NCBI GenBank assembly: GCA_964006375.1
Contig: OZ023265.1
Coordinates: 164,822,118-164,886,117 of the forward strand
DNA: 64,000 nt
Source of the DNA: Tillus elongatus
Taxonomy: Eukaryota; Arthropoda; Insecta; Coleoptera; Cleridae
Reading direction: 5' to 3'
Below the pieces are notes generated by a model. It had not been told where the DNA came from. It searched no databases and saw nothing but the letters and a program-made list of their open reading frames with translations. Every line of letters starts with the position of its first letter. Within the stretch, counting starts at the first letter, position 1. A program made the position numbers and the translations under genes. Below, one piece after another: positions 25,321-37,284 of the stretch.

Positions 25321-25725
25321 GACAAACTTTCTACTTGTTATCTAATTAGAAGGTCCTGTAGCAGCGCGATGTCTTTATAACTACCGGATTCAATTGGAAT
25401 TTCGATAAGCCAGTTGAGAGAATAGGAAACCAGGGGTGGGTAGGAAGGGCTGGATGTGAGAGCACGTTTAAAAGTATTGTTTTTTACTATTAGATATTCA
25501 TGCGGTGTTCTAATGTAATGCAGTGATTATTTAAAGAGAGAGGATAAACAAGGTTCCTGTTTAAATATGTAACACCCATGATAGACCTACTTTCTTGTAC
25601 CATGAGCAACACCAATATTCTTAGTGTGAAGGAATGTTGTTTTAAAAAGCTAAAATTAAAGAAAGCATAAAGTAATGCCAATATGAGAGTAATTAATCAC
25701 TGGTAGTGTTCCAACAGACAAAAAA
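25321..25725. other. Unassigned DNA
   Basis: Nothing recognised. Confidence 0.4.
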
Positions 25726-25727
25726 TC

Positions 25728-26024
25728 TGGACGCAGCAAGTGCGTTATGGAAGTGAATTTTCATAAAAATGTTTTTACTAGCAAATGCGAGCAGGCATCA
25801 ATCTGGTTACCGGTATAGCCTATATAGTAGAAACAATGTACTATATTTTATCAAAATTACTTATTGTTTGAAAATGAATAAAAATGTTCCGAAAATAAAC
25901 TTAAATGTTGGTTTCCTAACCAGCAAACCTTATGTTAATAGCAAATTGGGTTATGGAAAGTTGAAGGATTTAATGAAAATTCGCTACCAAAACGCACTTA
26001 CTGCATCCAGATTTTTTCTTACAA
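25728..26024 (+). repeat. Short TIR element (family H end module)
   Basis: Inverted termini of about 35-38 bases. The left carries GGACGCAGCAAGTGCGTTAT and AGTGAATTTTCAT; the right carries their complements ending TGCATCC. About 295 bases long. The same module forms the 3' end of long family H copies at 4340-4680 and 29115-30890. Confidence 0.6.
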
Positions 26025-26084
26025 ACATGCATCATACTTCGATAAAAAATGAAAAAATGCATTAACGAATTTGTTCTACGAAAA

Positions 26085-26705
26085 TTAGCTAAAAATTATA
26101 GACCGTTAAGCTATAAATTTACTAAACATGCAGCGAAAGCATCAGATAAAGGGTCTATTTGAAATGAGTCTTCTGTAAATATTTTAGTAAAATGAAGGGC
26201 AATGACGGTTGAAGCTGAAACTTAAGGGTTCGCAGAACACTCTTCTTGCAACATTTTCTTTTCACAATCCGTATTTGTTTCACGTTCTTTACCTAAACAT
26301 TGACAATTTTGACGCTTCAAATCGCGACTTTGACGTTTTGAGGCAAACTCCATTTTTTTTTTCTTTAACTGCCCATAACTTTTTTGTCTTTAAACCTAGA
26401 GACCTAAATTTTGGTACAGGATTCACTTTATAATACAAACATGCGTACCAAATTTGGTTGCCCTTACTTTGTTATTACCGGAGATATAATTTTTTTTAGA
26501 AAGAAAACACAAAAGTTTCCGGGAAAACCTGGTCCGATTTTCCTGGCTAACCAACTTATCCAAGCCACTTGCAAAAGAAAGGTACTCACCAAATTTGATC
26601 AACATCGGTCCATTATTTTTTGAGTTATCGGTACGATATATATAAACTCGGATCTCGTCATTAGTGAATTTTTTTTAGGAAGATTCACTAAAAATTATGT
26701 TATAA
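26085..26705 (-). repeat. Family H copy, reverse
   Basis: Contains the reverse complement of the conserved block (GATTTTCCTGGCTAACC, AATTTGGTTGCCCTTACTTTG) and ends with the palindrome TTAGTGAATTTTT / AAGATTCACTAA at 26661-26692. It lacks a long (TA)n. Convergent with the next copy. Confidence 0.55.
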
Positions 26706-26755
26706 GATATTTTTTTCCATTAGTGTGTGGTTGTTTTAGCATTTTTTGTGTGAAT

Positions 26756-27360
<605 letters not shown>

Positions 27361-27585
27361 CTGGTAGTCTTACATTGGTACGTAATAGCGCTTTGTGAGT
27401 TATATATACGGCTCTAAATGACTAACAAGTTCCTAGATCTGTGTCTCAGCCGTTATTTTGCTTCATTTCGTTAAAATATGAGAAAAAAATCTATTTTAAA
27501 CAACAATTGTATGGTGTAAGTAATCAGGACGTTAGAAAATTAATATACTAGAGTGTTACTGTTGGTACATACATCTGTCATGTCG

Positions 27586-27665
27586 ACAATGGCCGAGAGG
27601 TGGAGGAAGCAGTGTGGCTTTGATAATGGACTCCTATAACACGCGTTCTAATCCCAGTTAATGAC
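27586..27665 (+). repeat. tRNA-like sequence (probable SINE head)
   Basis: ATGGCCGAGAGGTGGAGGAA resembles a Ser/Leu-type A box and GCGTTCTAATCCCAG a B box, about 50 bases apart. Acceptor and T stems do not close well, so a functional tRNA is unlikely; a tRNA-derived SINE or tRNA pseudogene fits. Confidence 0.4.
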
Positions 27666-28004
27666 TTCACTTTTTTTATTTTTTTAGTCTTAGTTCATTT
27701 TACAGTTAACTGATCAGATTGTGTAATTCTGTGTACTTTTTAGCGAGTTTTTGTATGAGAAATTCAATTAGGGCGAGATGAAAACTTTCAAGACTTAATT
27801 CAATTTCAATAGAACATATGGTTGTTTGTTATTGCCCTAACTTAGTGAAACCGTTGAATATTTAATACAGCCGTAGACTTTACCCGTGGCTTCACTAGTG
27901 CTTGTTCTTTTCTCCAACCGATTTCAATATTTACTGGACGCAGCAAGCGTAATATCTGTGGCAGAGTCTTTATCCATTAGATACGGTAAAATGACCTAAT
28001 TTTA
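27666..28004. other. Unassigned DNA
   Basis: Nothing firm. A family H-like ACGCAGCAAGCG trace lies near 27938. Confidence 0.4.
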
Positions 28005-28049
28005 GTGAATTTTCTTAAAAAAATTCACTAATGAGGAGATCCCGACTTT

Positions 28050-28195
<146 letters not shown>

Positions 28196-29216
28196 TTAAG
28201 TGTGTGTGTGTCACACCGATAACTCAAAAAATAATCAATTTTGGTGAGTACTTTCCTTGCAAGTGGCTTGGATAAGTTCGTTAGCCAGGACAACCGGCCC
28301 AGGTTTTCCCCAAAAATCTTGTGTTTTCTTTCGGAAAAAAATTATGTCTCCAGAAATAACAAAGTAATGGCAACCAAATTTGGTACGAGTGTTTGCATTA
28401 TAAAGAGTAAACCATGCACCAAATTTAGGTCTGTAGGTTTGGAGGCAACAAAGTTAGAGGCATTTAGAGGAAAAGAATTTGGGATTATCCTCAAAACGTC
28501 AAAGCCGCGATTTTAAACGTCAAAATTGGCAACATCTAGGCAAAGAACCTGAAACCAATATGGATTGTGTAAAGAAAATATCACACGAAGAGTGTCTACA
28601 CACCCTTATGTTTCAGTTTCAACCGCCATTGTCCCTTATTTTACTTAAATATTTCCTGAAAATTCATTTCAACTAAGCACTTTCTTCGATGCTTTGGCAA
28701 TACTTGTAGTTAAGTTTATGGTTTAACGATTTATAATTTTTAGCTAATTTTTGTAGAAAAAATTCTTTAATGAAGCGACGGCGACTTTTGAATTTTAAAA
28801 AGGTTTCTTCAACTGAGTGTAAATTACGCACCCTAGAACCTATATTCGGGTTTACTTGCAGTTTTTATGTGTTTACATATATACAACGTGACGCATTTCT
28901 ACGTAAAGCTGAATAAAATTGGTATTATACAAGATACGAGAAAAAATTAATTTAATTATAAGGTGTCTTGAGCTGCATCTTATAAAATTATTTTGACAAT
29001 CACAGAATAGCCCATAAGTCGTTGGTGATACTTACAATTTTTTTTTCCGAACATCCCTTATATTATTGCATTTTTCCATCGTTTGTCAAAATATGATGCA
29101 TGTTTGTAAGAAAAAAAATCGAGATGCAGTAAGTGCGTTTTAGCAGCGAATTTTCATTAAATGCTTAAAATTTAAATGACTGAATTTGCTATTAACCTAA
29201 GATTCGTTGGCTATGA

Positions 29217-29224
29217 AAATAGTT
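29217..29224. repeat. 8-bp target duplication AAATAGTT, left
   Basis: Identical to 30682-30689. The uninterrupted relative near 4452-4460 supports one original copy. Confidence 0.85.
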
Positions 29225-29568
29225 GGTGAATTTGCAGTTTAACTCACGGACGATTTGAAAAATATCGACTGCTGATAGATAAAGTTTGGTGTCTTAAATG
29301 CACGCTGACGCAAATGTTACCTTTTGTTCTCCCTTATTTCCCGAGTTATTCGCATTTAAAGTTGTTTACACATTACACAGTTTTTTAAGAATTTCCCAGT
29401 ACGGTCCTGTCACGTGCCGTCTCATTCCCTCCTAAACATTACATTTGACATAAGGTGTCCATTGTGTTTGGGAATCCCTAGAATATTCTGGAATCATAAT
29501 ATGGGATATTGTCATTATAACTGACAGTTTACACATCGCTTTCAATACGGCGGTAGTACCAGTACGCT

Positions 29569-29823
29569 TTGGACGCTTTCTCATACATTCCTGTATTACG
29601 AACATTTTTTCTGAAATTGTGTGCTGTTTACCTTGTTCTGTTGATGACCAGTGGTATTATAGTGGCTTATAAGCTGCATGTGTGGACCCTTTTCTTGGTC
29701 GGTGACGCGTTATTTGTTTCCTATGTTGTTTTTGTGGCGAGGAAATTGCCATGTCGAGGCCGTCAAATTACAAGGTCAGGTCAGGTTGCCTACACAAGGC
29801 CCGGGCCTACATCATTTTCCTGA
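29569..29823 (+). CDS. Small hydrophobic ORF inside the TIR element (hypothetical)
   Basis: An 84-residue open frame. Residues 1-60 are strongly hydrophobic and could form two membrane segments (around FFLKLCAVYLVLLMTSGIIV and TLFLVGDALFVSYVVFVA). They are followed by a basic, Arg-rich tail that runs into the TCAGG-rich hairpin region. I do not recognise it and there is no sign that it is translated. It could be a chance frame or a captured exon fragment. It occupies the only part of the 1,457-bp element that is not obviously repeat-structured. Confidence 0.2.
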   Translation: MDAFSYIPVLRTFFLKLCAVYLVLLMTSGIIVAYKLHVWTLFLVGDALFVSYVVFVARKLPCRGRQITRSGQVAYTRPGPTSFS

Positions 29824-29894
29824 GATGTAAGGCAAGTTTGTGTAAATTTGTTGTTCTTTTGTGTAAATTTCGATCGGTTCGCGGTATTTGCTAT

Positions 29895-30235
29895 GGGAGG
29901 TCGGTGATGCTTACGCAGACGGGTCCGGTCCATGGTTCGCGAGAGCGGCATTGCCGGACGGTGTTTATTGCTCTAGGGGCCTGCCTGTACTGACCTGACC
30001 TGCCCTGCCCCGTAGGTCAGGTCAGGTCAGGTCAGGCAGCTTCCTACAGCAATAAGCACTGTCCGGCAATGCCGCTCTCGCGATGCATGGACCGGACCTG
30101 TCTGCTTAAGCATCACCGACCTGGCCTGATCTGCCCTGTAGGTCAGGAAGGTCAGGTCAAGCAGGCCCCTACAGCAATAAGCACTGTCCGGCAATGCCTC
30201 TCTCGCGATGCATGAAATGACGGGACCCGCCTACT
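29895..30235. repeat. Inverted repeat plus duplicated arm with TCAGG runs
   Basis: Left arm at about 29900-29985 (GTCGGTGATGCTTACGCAGA, GCGAGAGCGGCATTGCCGGA) pairs with 30047-30122. The right arm is repeated again at about 30165-30235. (TCAGG)n and (CCTGA)n runs lie at the loop (29991-30040) and at 30141-30160. Confidence 0.75.
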
Positions 30236-30343
30236 TAAGGGTCACCCTTTTCTCGGAGGAGGATGGGGTTGGGGTGTGTTTCCGGGTGCTTTGCTGTAGG
30301 GGTTTTCCTTCCCCCCTCGCGTGTGCACAACCACCACCGTTGC

Positions 30344-30600
30344 ATAAACCACAAGAAAAATTTCTTGTTCATACCCCCTAAGGAAGTTTCGGGACCTGGA
30401 ATGAATAGGGGTGATGTGCAGGGTAGGTAGGGTTTAGGGGGGATAGGGCGTCAGGATGTGAAAAAGACAGTTTTCAAGCAGCTTTCTTCGCATTTTCTGC
30501 TCATATTTCCTTCTTAACTCCTACCCCGCCCAGCACCCCTCTTCACTCTTGGTCCCGTAACTTCCTTGGGGGGTGAGAACAAGAAATTTTCCTTGTGGGT
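30344..30600. repeat. Second internal inverted repeat
   Basis: CCACAAGAAAAATTTCTTGT at about 30350 mirrors ACAAGAAATTTTCCTTGTGG at about 30580. The arms extend about 65 bases inward through AGGAAGTTTCGGGACC / GGTCCCGTAACTTCCT. Confidence 0.7.
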
Positions 30601-30890
30601 TGTACGTCTAGGGGGGGTCCTAGGCACGTTTCTGAAGAGAAAAATTTAAAAATCGTCCGTGAGTTAAACTGCAAATTTACCAAATAGTTTTCTGGGAAAC
30701 ATTTTAAATTTATTTTTCTATATTTTTATACAATAAGTTATTTTGATAAAATATGGTACATTGTTTCTAATAGGTTATAACGGTAACCAGATTGATGCCT
30801 GCTTGCATTCAAGAAACATATTTGCTATTAAAAACATTTTAATGAAAATTCACTTCCATAACGCACTTGCTGCGTCCAGACTTTTTAACT

Positions 30891-31576
30891 TGTAATTTTC
30901 TGCGGTTCATTGGACATATTTTATCTATGATTGTCTTATAACGAACCACCACTGTGGTACAACGTAGTGTTCGCTATCTGTCCTAGTTAGTGTGTCTAAG
31001 AGAATGGCGACTTATAGCGAACAGTAGCTGAATATTCGGCCTAAGAGTGTTCCCCACCGCTATCTTGAAGTTGTAAGTGTTGTGGTATGAGTTGTAGGCA
31101 TTGGATTTATCTAAATTGTTTGTTGGGACTCATAAACGGTGTTCCTGTGATAATGTGGGAGTGCTGGCATAGCGCAAGGAGTCTAATTCTCCCCGGTCCT
31201 CTTATCGCTATATTTTACACATTACAATTCCCTCCACTTCGGTCTCCTATCGGATCTTGTATCTTTATTGTACTACCACTCTACCCACTACTACTACATT
31301 ATATGCTGATCTATTACTACTGTTTCTATTACTTAAATTGCGTTAATGCAAATTGTGTATTTCGCTTTATCAATATTAAGGAAACTTTCAACTTTTATAA
31401 CTTTAAGATTTGAGTTTTATTCAAATTTGGTAAAAAAAATTATCCATTAGCATCAGAATAAAGGTGATGTTGTCTTATCCTCGCTACGACTTTCTGTTTA
31501 TAGCAGCTTTTTACAATTAGTTATATATTCCTCTACTCATCAATTCGACTAGGCTTTTTTGAAAATTTCGTCTCGT
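30891..31576. other. Unassigned DNA
   Basis: A 108-codon open frame at 31087-31413 is Leu/Tyr-rich but has no recognisable motif. I do not call a gene. Confidence 0.4.
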
Positions 31577-31735
31577 TTTAGTGAATTGTCACTAAGAAAA
31601 TTCACTAATAGTATGTATGTATCCAACCGATAACGCAAAAAATACTTCGCTGATTTGGACCAAATTTGGGAGTTATCTTTATTTTGTTAATGGCTTGGAT
31701 GAGTTCGTTCATCAGATCTTGACGCCAAATTTTTC
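31577..31735 (+). repeat. Family H 5' fragment
   Basis: TTAGTGAATTGTCA / GAAAATTCACTAA palindrome, a short (GTAT)n, CAACCGATAACGCAAAAAAT and GGCTTGGATGAGTTCGTT. The rest has diverged. Confidence 0.5.
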
Positions 31736-32216
31736 GTAACAAAACATTTAAAAAAAAATTTTATACGCAATATCTCCCAAATTGTTTAAGTGGTTGAAAC
31801 GAAATTTTACAACTTAAAAGAACATAGACATACTTGGCTGTGTACCAATTTTCAAGACTTTTCATCAAAGAAAAATAAAGTTATTCTAAATTAATATTAA
31901 AATAATCCTCGACATGACTTCAGATTCTGTAATGCAATATCTACAATGTTAGACAAAGACAGATGACGTTGCCTGTACTGCTATGCTATTAAAATAAATC
32001 GTAGATAGAAACAAATGGAAGTTACATTATTGCAACATGTCATCATGTAGAACATTGAAGAGAAGTACGACAGGGACGCCATCTCGGTGCGGAACTAGGT
32101 AGTATGTTGTCAGGGCAGCTCCAGTTAGCAGTTATAGGTGGAGACGTTGCTTTTAAATCTTACAACACGACGCGTGATTTGTTATTTAACGCGAAAGAAA
32201 ATCTTGTTTCCTGACA
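31736..32216. other. Unassigned DNA
   Basis: Nothing recognised upstream of the Penelope remnant. Possibly decayed Penelope sequence. Confidence 0.35.
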
Positions 32217-32553
32217 AAAGCTGGAGTTTATAAATTGGCTTGTACACATTGTAACGCAATCTACATAGGTCAAACTTCTAGAAATTTTAACACCCGATAC
32301 AAAGAACATATTTCTGCATTGAAATAACCACGCTGACAAATCTACATTTGCAAAACATATTATTGATACCGAACATAGACCTACAGTAAATAACCGCATA
32401 CAACCACAACATTTTTATAATGACAAACGTAAACTAGACTTTTTTGAAGCTTTAGAAGTCAAAAGGCACACACACGACAATAACTACCTTGTTTTAAACG
32501 AGCAAACTGATTTAATGAATTCCCCTTTCTTGGATATTCTTCTGTCTAATTAA
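32217..32553 (+). pseudogene. Penelope-like GIY-YIG endonuclease remnant
   Basis: Reading in frame from 32217 gives KAGVYKLACTHCNAIYIGQT. It has the spaced VYKL / AIYIGQTSR pattern of GIY-YIG nucleases and then RYKEHISAL. A stop plus frameshift near 32323 leads into NHADKSTFAKHIIDTEH, and on through KLDFFEALEVKRH and NEQTDLMNSPFLD to TAA at 32551-32553. This nuclease is fused C-terminally to the reverse transcriptase in Penelope-like elements. The RT part is missing here. Family is distinct in sequence from the copy at 54-55 kb. Confidence 0.8.
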
Positions 32554-32895
32554 ATAAGTCAAAGAAAATAAATTTAACTATTCTTTCAAAAAAGTTGTAA
32601 TAAAAGAATGAATTGATGTATGTCGATATTTTCGTTGTATACAGACCGCTGTTATACTGTTATAGATTAGCTATTTTATTGTTGTAACTGTTATCATAGT
32701 TATTATAGGCTAGTTCTATTTTTATGTTAAATATTGACATACATCACATAGACATTTTGAAAGCCTCATCTGTCATCTTTGTTTCATTTTATTTTCAATT
32801 TGATAATTTTTTTGATCAAAACACCATATCATAACATAGCAATAGATCTTTATTTTTAGTTGTCATGATTTCGTACTAATTCAATTTTAACATAT

Positions 32896-32928
32896 CTGAG
32901 AATGCTGTCAAGCAGCGAAACTATAGTC
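32896..32928 (+). ncRNA. Degenerate hammerhead-like motif
   Basis: About 340 bases downstream of the GIY-YIG remnant. CTGAGAA, a GCTG/CAGC stem, then GAAACTATAGTC, where ACT/AGT can form a short stem III closing on GUC. One core base differs from CUGANGA and one extra base precedes the stem. Position and layout match the motif at 55712. Confidence 0.35.
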
Positions 32929-33610
32929 ACAGAAACATTAAAGAACATCCTAGAACATCCAGAATTCGAAGGGCCACTTGCTTCAGTTAGCTCACGCGCT
33001 GGCTACGTCCTTCACCTACAAAAACCAACAGTGAAGCCAGAGAAGTAGTCTCCAAGTCTGTATGTAGTATGGGCAAGTTTCACCAAGTAAGGGCAACAAC
33101 AATCAATGAACATCAGTTAATCAAATGTCTTACTATAATTATTATTCATGAACCGCTGGATATCTAAAGTGTACAAGAGGCTCATGGCGACAAATCTTAT
33201 TAAAAATTATTTATTAACTTCCCGAACTGTTAAATAATGACACTCGCTCAGATAAGATAAAAGGGGAATGATGGATGTGGAGGAAGTCCCTTTGTGTTAT
33301 ACGGTATTTAAATTTATCGACACCACCCGCTCCTCTTTCTCTCTTTCTTTGTTTCTGTCTTTTTCTCGAAGCACAGCATAATACATTCATATAGGTAATA
33401 AAAATAAAATAAACAGTTTATTCCCAAGATTATGCAATGATTATTTTCACCACTAGAATATTCAGTCTAAAAAATATCTTCTTGTTTCGAGCATGTGCTA
33501 TTCCACCTGCATGTCACGAACTTAAAAACCAGGCACGTTCCAAACAAAAGTTCTCAACTACCTTCAGAATTTTGAAACGAGAACAATTTGGATGTTTAAT
33601 GCCTTAAAAA
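32929..33610. other. Unassigned DNA
   Basis: Pyrimidine-rich at 33328-33367. No gene recognised. Confidence 0.4.
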
Positions 33611-33784
33611 GGAGCCTCGGTAGTTCGGTGGTAAGAACGTGTGCTTCTGAACCGAAGGGTACTGGGTTCAATCCCAGGGCTCTTCTGTTTCAGTACATAC
33701 TGTACAATTAACACCAACCGCGGTTGTGGCATTGTATTTGAGGAAGTTGAATGTCTGCACGTTCCGCCCTTAGGAGGGGGCGTA
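33611..33784 (+). repeat. SINE-A 5'-half
   Basis: tRNA-like head GAGCCTCGGTAGTTCGGTGG with B box GGGTTCAATCCCAGG, then the shared body to GGAGGGGGCGTA. The rest of the body is missing where the foldback element begins. Confidence 0.7.
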
Positions 33785-34232
33785 ATGAAAATTTTAAACG
33801 TCATCTTCCGACATAAGTAAAATATGCAAAGAGATTTCCACATAAACACAGATCAACTAGTTACATGATCAGAATACTACTAAAAAAATTCTAAGAATGG
33901 AGTGTTTCGTCCAATTTCATAAGAGTAAAACATTATTAGGGAATAAAGAGCTTTGTGTGTTATCACTTCACTTCACTTCGAAATTTGCACCGTTCACTTC
34001 GAGGCATTTGATGGCTCTTTTAATGATGGTACCCGTGGCTCGAGAAAGGTTAATTTTTTAGTAGTATTCTGATAATGTAACGAGTTGATCTGTGTTTATG
34101 TGTAAATCTCTTTGCAACCACACGACATCTCCTGTTAATAATTCGATTATACTCTGCGCAAATAAAAGTTTTATTCAAAAGTCGTCGCATATTTCACTTA
34201 TGTCAGAAGATGACGTTTCAAATTTTCATCTC
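33785..34232. mobile_element. Foldback MITE with unequal arms
   Basis: Left arm 33785-33885 (AAACGTCATCTTCCGACATA, AAGAGATTTCCACATAAACA, CAGAATACTACTAAAAAA) recurs inverted at 34050-34232. The right arm has about 75 extra bases between the first two blocks. No coding capacity. Confidence 0.7.
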
Positions 34233-34320
34233 CTAGGCAACCTGATAAACTGATTAATAATTATTTCTTATCGCAAATAACGTTTAAATATCTTCAAATC
34301 GGTGGGACTTAGGTACATGG

Positions 34321-34526
34321 GCGCCTCCGTGGCCGTGCGGGAAAGTCGATTCAGACTTTACAATACGGATTCGGGGGACGACGGTTCGAGACTCACCGGC
34401 GGCGGATGCTTTTTCAAATCACTGTCGTCGTTGAGATCGAGCTCAAGGTGGAGGGTAGGTTAGTTTAGATGAGCAAAAAGGGTCAGCAATGGCCTAATTG
34501 CCAGTAAGCATCTTATCTTTACCTTT
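34321..34526 (+). repeat. SINE-B copy 1
   Basis: tRNA-like head GCGCCTCCGTGGCCGTGCGG (A box) and GACGGTTCGAGACTCACC (B box), body to AGCATCTTATCTTTACC. It matches 37564-37765 on the opposite strand. A short flanking TTAGGTA repeat may be its target duplication. Confidence 0.75.
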
Positions 34527-34695
34527 TAGGTATAGGAAATGCTGATACCAATCGAAAGAACAATAAAAAGTACATGAACTAACGTTATAACATATAAGAT
34601 GTTCTGTTTAAAATAAGAAAGTTATTAGGCTTTAAAGTTGTCTCGATTGACCGGTTTATTTCGGACACCCTGTCTAACTTGTATTAGCTTTAGTA
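34527..34695. other. Unassigned DNA with a mariner-like terminus
   Basis: GGACACCCTGTCTA at about 34660-34673 resembles a mariner outer TIR (reverse CAGGGTGTCC). No partner found. Confidence 0.3.
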
Positions 34696-34932
34696 AATTC
34701 CAAATATTTTGTGGCATTTTAGAATTTGCATTTTAAAATTTCAACTCTTCAAAAATGTTTATATATTTTCAAGCAATAAATTTATTTCGATGAAATATGG
34801 TAGGTACATTGTTTCTACTATATAGGCAACCAAGTTTGATGCCTGCTTTCATCAAACAAAGACATTTGCTATTAAAAATATTTTAAAGAAAATTCGCTAC
34901 CATAACGCACTTGCTGCGTCCAGATTTTTTTC
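34696..34932 (+). repeat. Family H end module fragment
   Basis: Parallels 30700-30880 (AAATATGGTA, GCAACCAAGTTTGATGCCTG) and ends GAAAATTCGCTACC, ACGCACTTGCTGCGTCCAGA. Confidence 0.55.
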
Positions 34933-35064
34933 TTATAAACGCATCATATTTCGATAAAAAATGCAAAAATGCATTAACAACTTTGTTCTGCGAAAATTAT
35001 CTAAAAAAATTATAGACCGTTAAACCATAAACTTCACTAAACCGGCAAATAAATATCCAAAAAA

Positions 35065-35526
35065 GTTCGGGACACAGCAAGTGCGTTATGGTAGTGATTT
35101 TTTATTATTTGTTTCAAATTTGAATAACTCAATTTTCTATAAACTTAGAAAGTTTAGTTTTCTTATGCAGTAATGTCTTTCCTAAGGCAAGATGTATACC
35201 AAATTTCATTAAAATAACATTGTAATTTTCGGAGAATTTTTTTTTTCGAAAACAAATATAAAATTTGAATAACTTAATTTTCTATGAACTTAAAAAGCTG
35301 AATTTTGGTACGCAGTAAGATCTCTTCTAAGGCAATATATCCGTTAAATATCATTAAAACAGCCTTTTAATTTTCGCAGAAAAAAATTTTTTCGAAAGCA
35401 AACTAAACATTTTCCCGGAAAAGCCCGTCCGATTTTCCTGGATAACTAACTCATCCAAGCCATTATTAAAGTAAAGGCACTTGCCGAGTTTCATCGAAAT
35501 CGGTTAATTGTTTTTTGAGTTATCGG

Positions 35527-35604
<78 letters not shown>

Positions 35605-35725
35605 TAAAACTGACCCCGGATATGGGTTCTAGGGGTCCTAGTTCACGCTCATTTAAAAATTTTTTTGCAAAGTCTCACTATCGATACCTCTCTATTAGTT
35701 AATTTTTTTAAATAAAAATTCACTA
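35065..35725 (-). repeat. Family H copy, reverse
   Basis: Begins GGACACAGCAAGTGCGTTAT and runs through the conserved block and (TA)n to GGGTTCTAGGGGTCCTAGTT. It ends in TTAGTTAATTTT / AAAATTCACTAA at 35695-35727. Confidence 0.6.
35532..35601. repeat. (TA)n microsatellite
   Basis: About 70 bases of TA. Confidence 0.95.
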
Positions 35726-35741
35726 AAAAGGCATCAATTTA

Positions 35742-36255
35742 ACGAAACTGACAGCCAAAGCATCAGAGAAAGGGTCTATTTGAAATGAATATTCTCTAAA
35801 TATTTTAGTAAAATGAAGGTCAATGACGGTTGAATCTGAAACTTAAGGGTTTGCCTAACACTCTTCTTGCAACATTTTCTTTTCACAATCGGTATTTGTT
35901 TCACATTCTTTGCCTAAACATTGCCAATTTTGACGTTTAAAATTGCGAGTTTGACGTTTTGAGGAAAACTCCAAAATTTGTTTCTTTAACTGCCCATAAC
36001 ATCCTTCTCTTTAAAGCTAGGGGCCCAAATTTTGGTACAGAGTTCTCTCTTTATAATACAAAGACGCGTACCAAATCTGGTTGCCCTTACTTTGTTATTT
36101 ACGAAGATGTGGATTTTTTTAGAAAGAAAACACAAAATTTTCCGAGAAAACCTCGTCCGATTTTCCTGGATAACGAACTTATCCAAGCCACTTGCAAAGG
36201 GAAGGTACTCACCAAATTTTATTAAGATCGGTTCATTATTTTTTGAGTTATCGGT

Positions 36256-36351
<96 letters not shown>

Positions 36352-36372
36352 TCTCCTCATTTGCGAATTTAA
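35742..36372 (-). repeat. Family H copy, reverse
   Basis: Colinear with 26100-26640: GACAGCCAAAGCATCAGAGA, TTTTGACGTTTAAAATTGCG, CCAAATCTGGTTGCCCTTAC, then (TA)n and ATCTCCTCATTTGCGAATTT. Confidence 0.6.
36259..36345. repeat. (TA)n microsatellite
   Basis: About 87 bases of TA. Confidence 0.95.
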
Positions 36373-37284
36373 AAAATAATAATAATAAGATGTGTGTAAA
36401 TTATGTGACAATGTTTTTTAAGAAATTTTTGAAAAAAGTCAAATATCTCGAAAATGGTTGAGAAAAATGACATAACATGTTAGTGAAACCTACCATAAAA
36501 TTTGACGAGCAATCTAGTTCCGTAGTAAAAAACACCATCTTCCATTTGAAATAAGAAAGTTGACGTCTACCTCCGGTATAACCGGAAGTCCCATACTAAC
36601 GTCAATATTTTCAGCGAACTGGAAATTTCGAGAAACCCACGTGTTTGATTTTTCAGAGTTCCCCAGAAACGGCTAATGGAACGTCTACGTGGGTCACCTG
36701 TATTTATCTGCTAATTACTTATTGCTGTAAGCAATGCTGAAGAAAAAATTAATTAATTTTTTTTTAATTGCCTCCATCCCATGATAGAGTTCTATTAAGG
36801 AAAACTATAAATTAGTAAGTGCTTAATAAAAACCCGTCTGCACTGCACGAAGACCTGACCCAAGTAAAGCGAGCTCTAATTCTGCCGGCTGATTTTCACT
36901 GGGAAAACTGTTGTATTTTCCTTTAATATTCAGCCCGTGCACTACTCGACTATGAGAGAGTGGATCTGAAAAACAGCGATTAAATCTTTCTCTGGCACAT
37001 TAAATTGTTCACGCGATCTCAAGAATTCACTCAAGTGGCGTTAAATTATATGATTGTTTCTTCAGTGAAAAAAAAAGAGTAGAGAATCAATTACCAACAG
37101 GAAACCCTCTGAGGATTTTTATTGTGGAAACAAAACATTTAATTATGTTTTGTGCTTTGCAATGAAATTAGTTTTTGTATGAGCGTTTACGAGGAATTAA
37201 TTACTGCCTTAATTGATTTTCTTGTAGCTTAGTTTAATTTGTCTCTTGGGGTTTAATGTTAACAGTTTTTGTTTTCTTTTGCAG
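36373..37284. other. Mostly unassigned; possible MITE remnant at the start
   Basis: The pair AAACCCACGTG (36633) and CTACGTGGGTCACCTGTA (36687-36704) resembles decayed transposon ends. From 36800 on the composition looks unique, and a candidate exon follows. Confidence 0.35.

Larger units (their letters stand above)
29225..30681. mobile_element. Non-autonomous TIR transposon, unassigned family
   Basis: Ends GGTGAATTTGCAGTTTAACT (29225) and GGTAAATTTGCAGTTTAACT (from 30681, minus strand). These belong to 32-bp TIRs with one mismatch that continue CACGGACGATTT. An 8-bp duplication AAATAGTT flanks it. Length is 1,457 bp. No transposase-sized ORF is present. The interior holds two large inverted-repeat systems and TCAGG runs. 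An 8-bp duplication fits hAT, P or Merlin-like mechanisms, but the termini do not look like canonical hAT ends. Confidence 0.88.

Noticed and set aside
31087..31413. 108-codon Leu/Tyr-rich ORF as a membrane protein gene
   Set aside because: No start context, homology or neighbouring signals; likely chance in AT-rich DNA.
34321..34420. Real tRNA-Ser gene
   Set aside because: A and B boxes are present but the body continues as a repeated ~205-bp SINE and the cloverleaf does not close.
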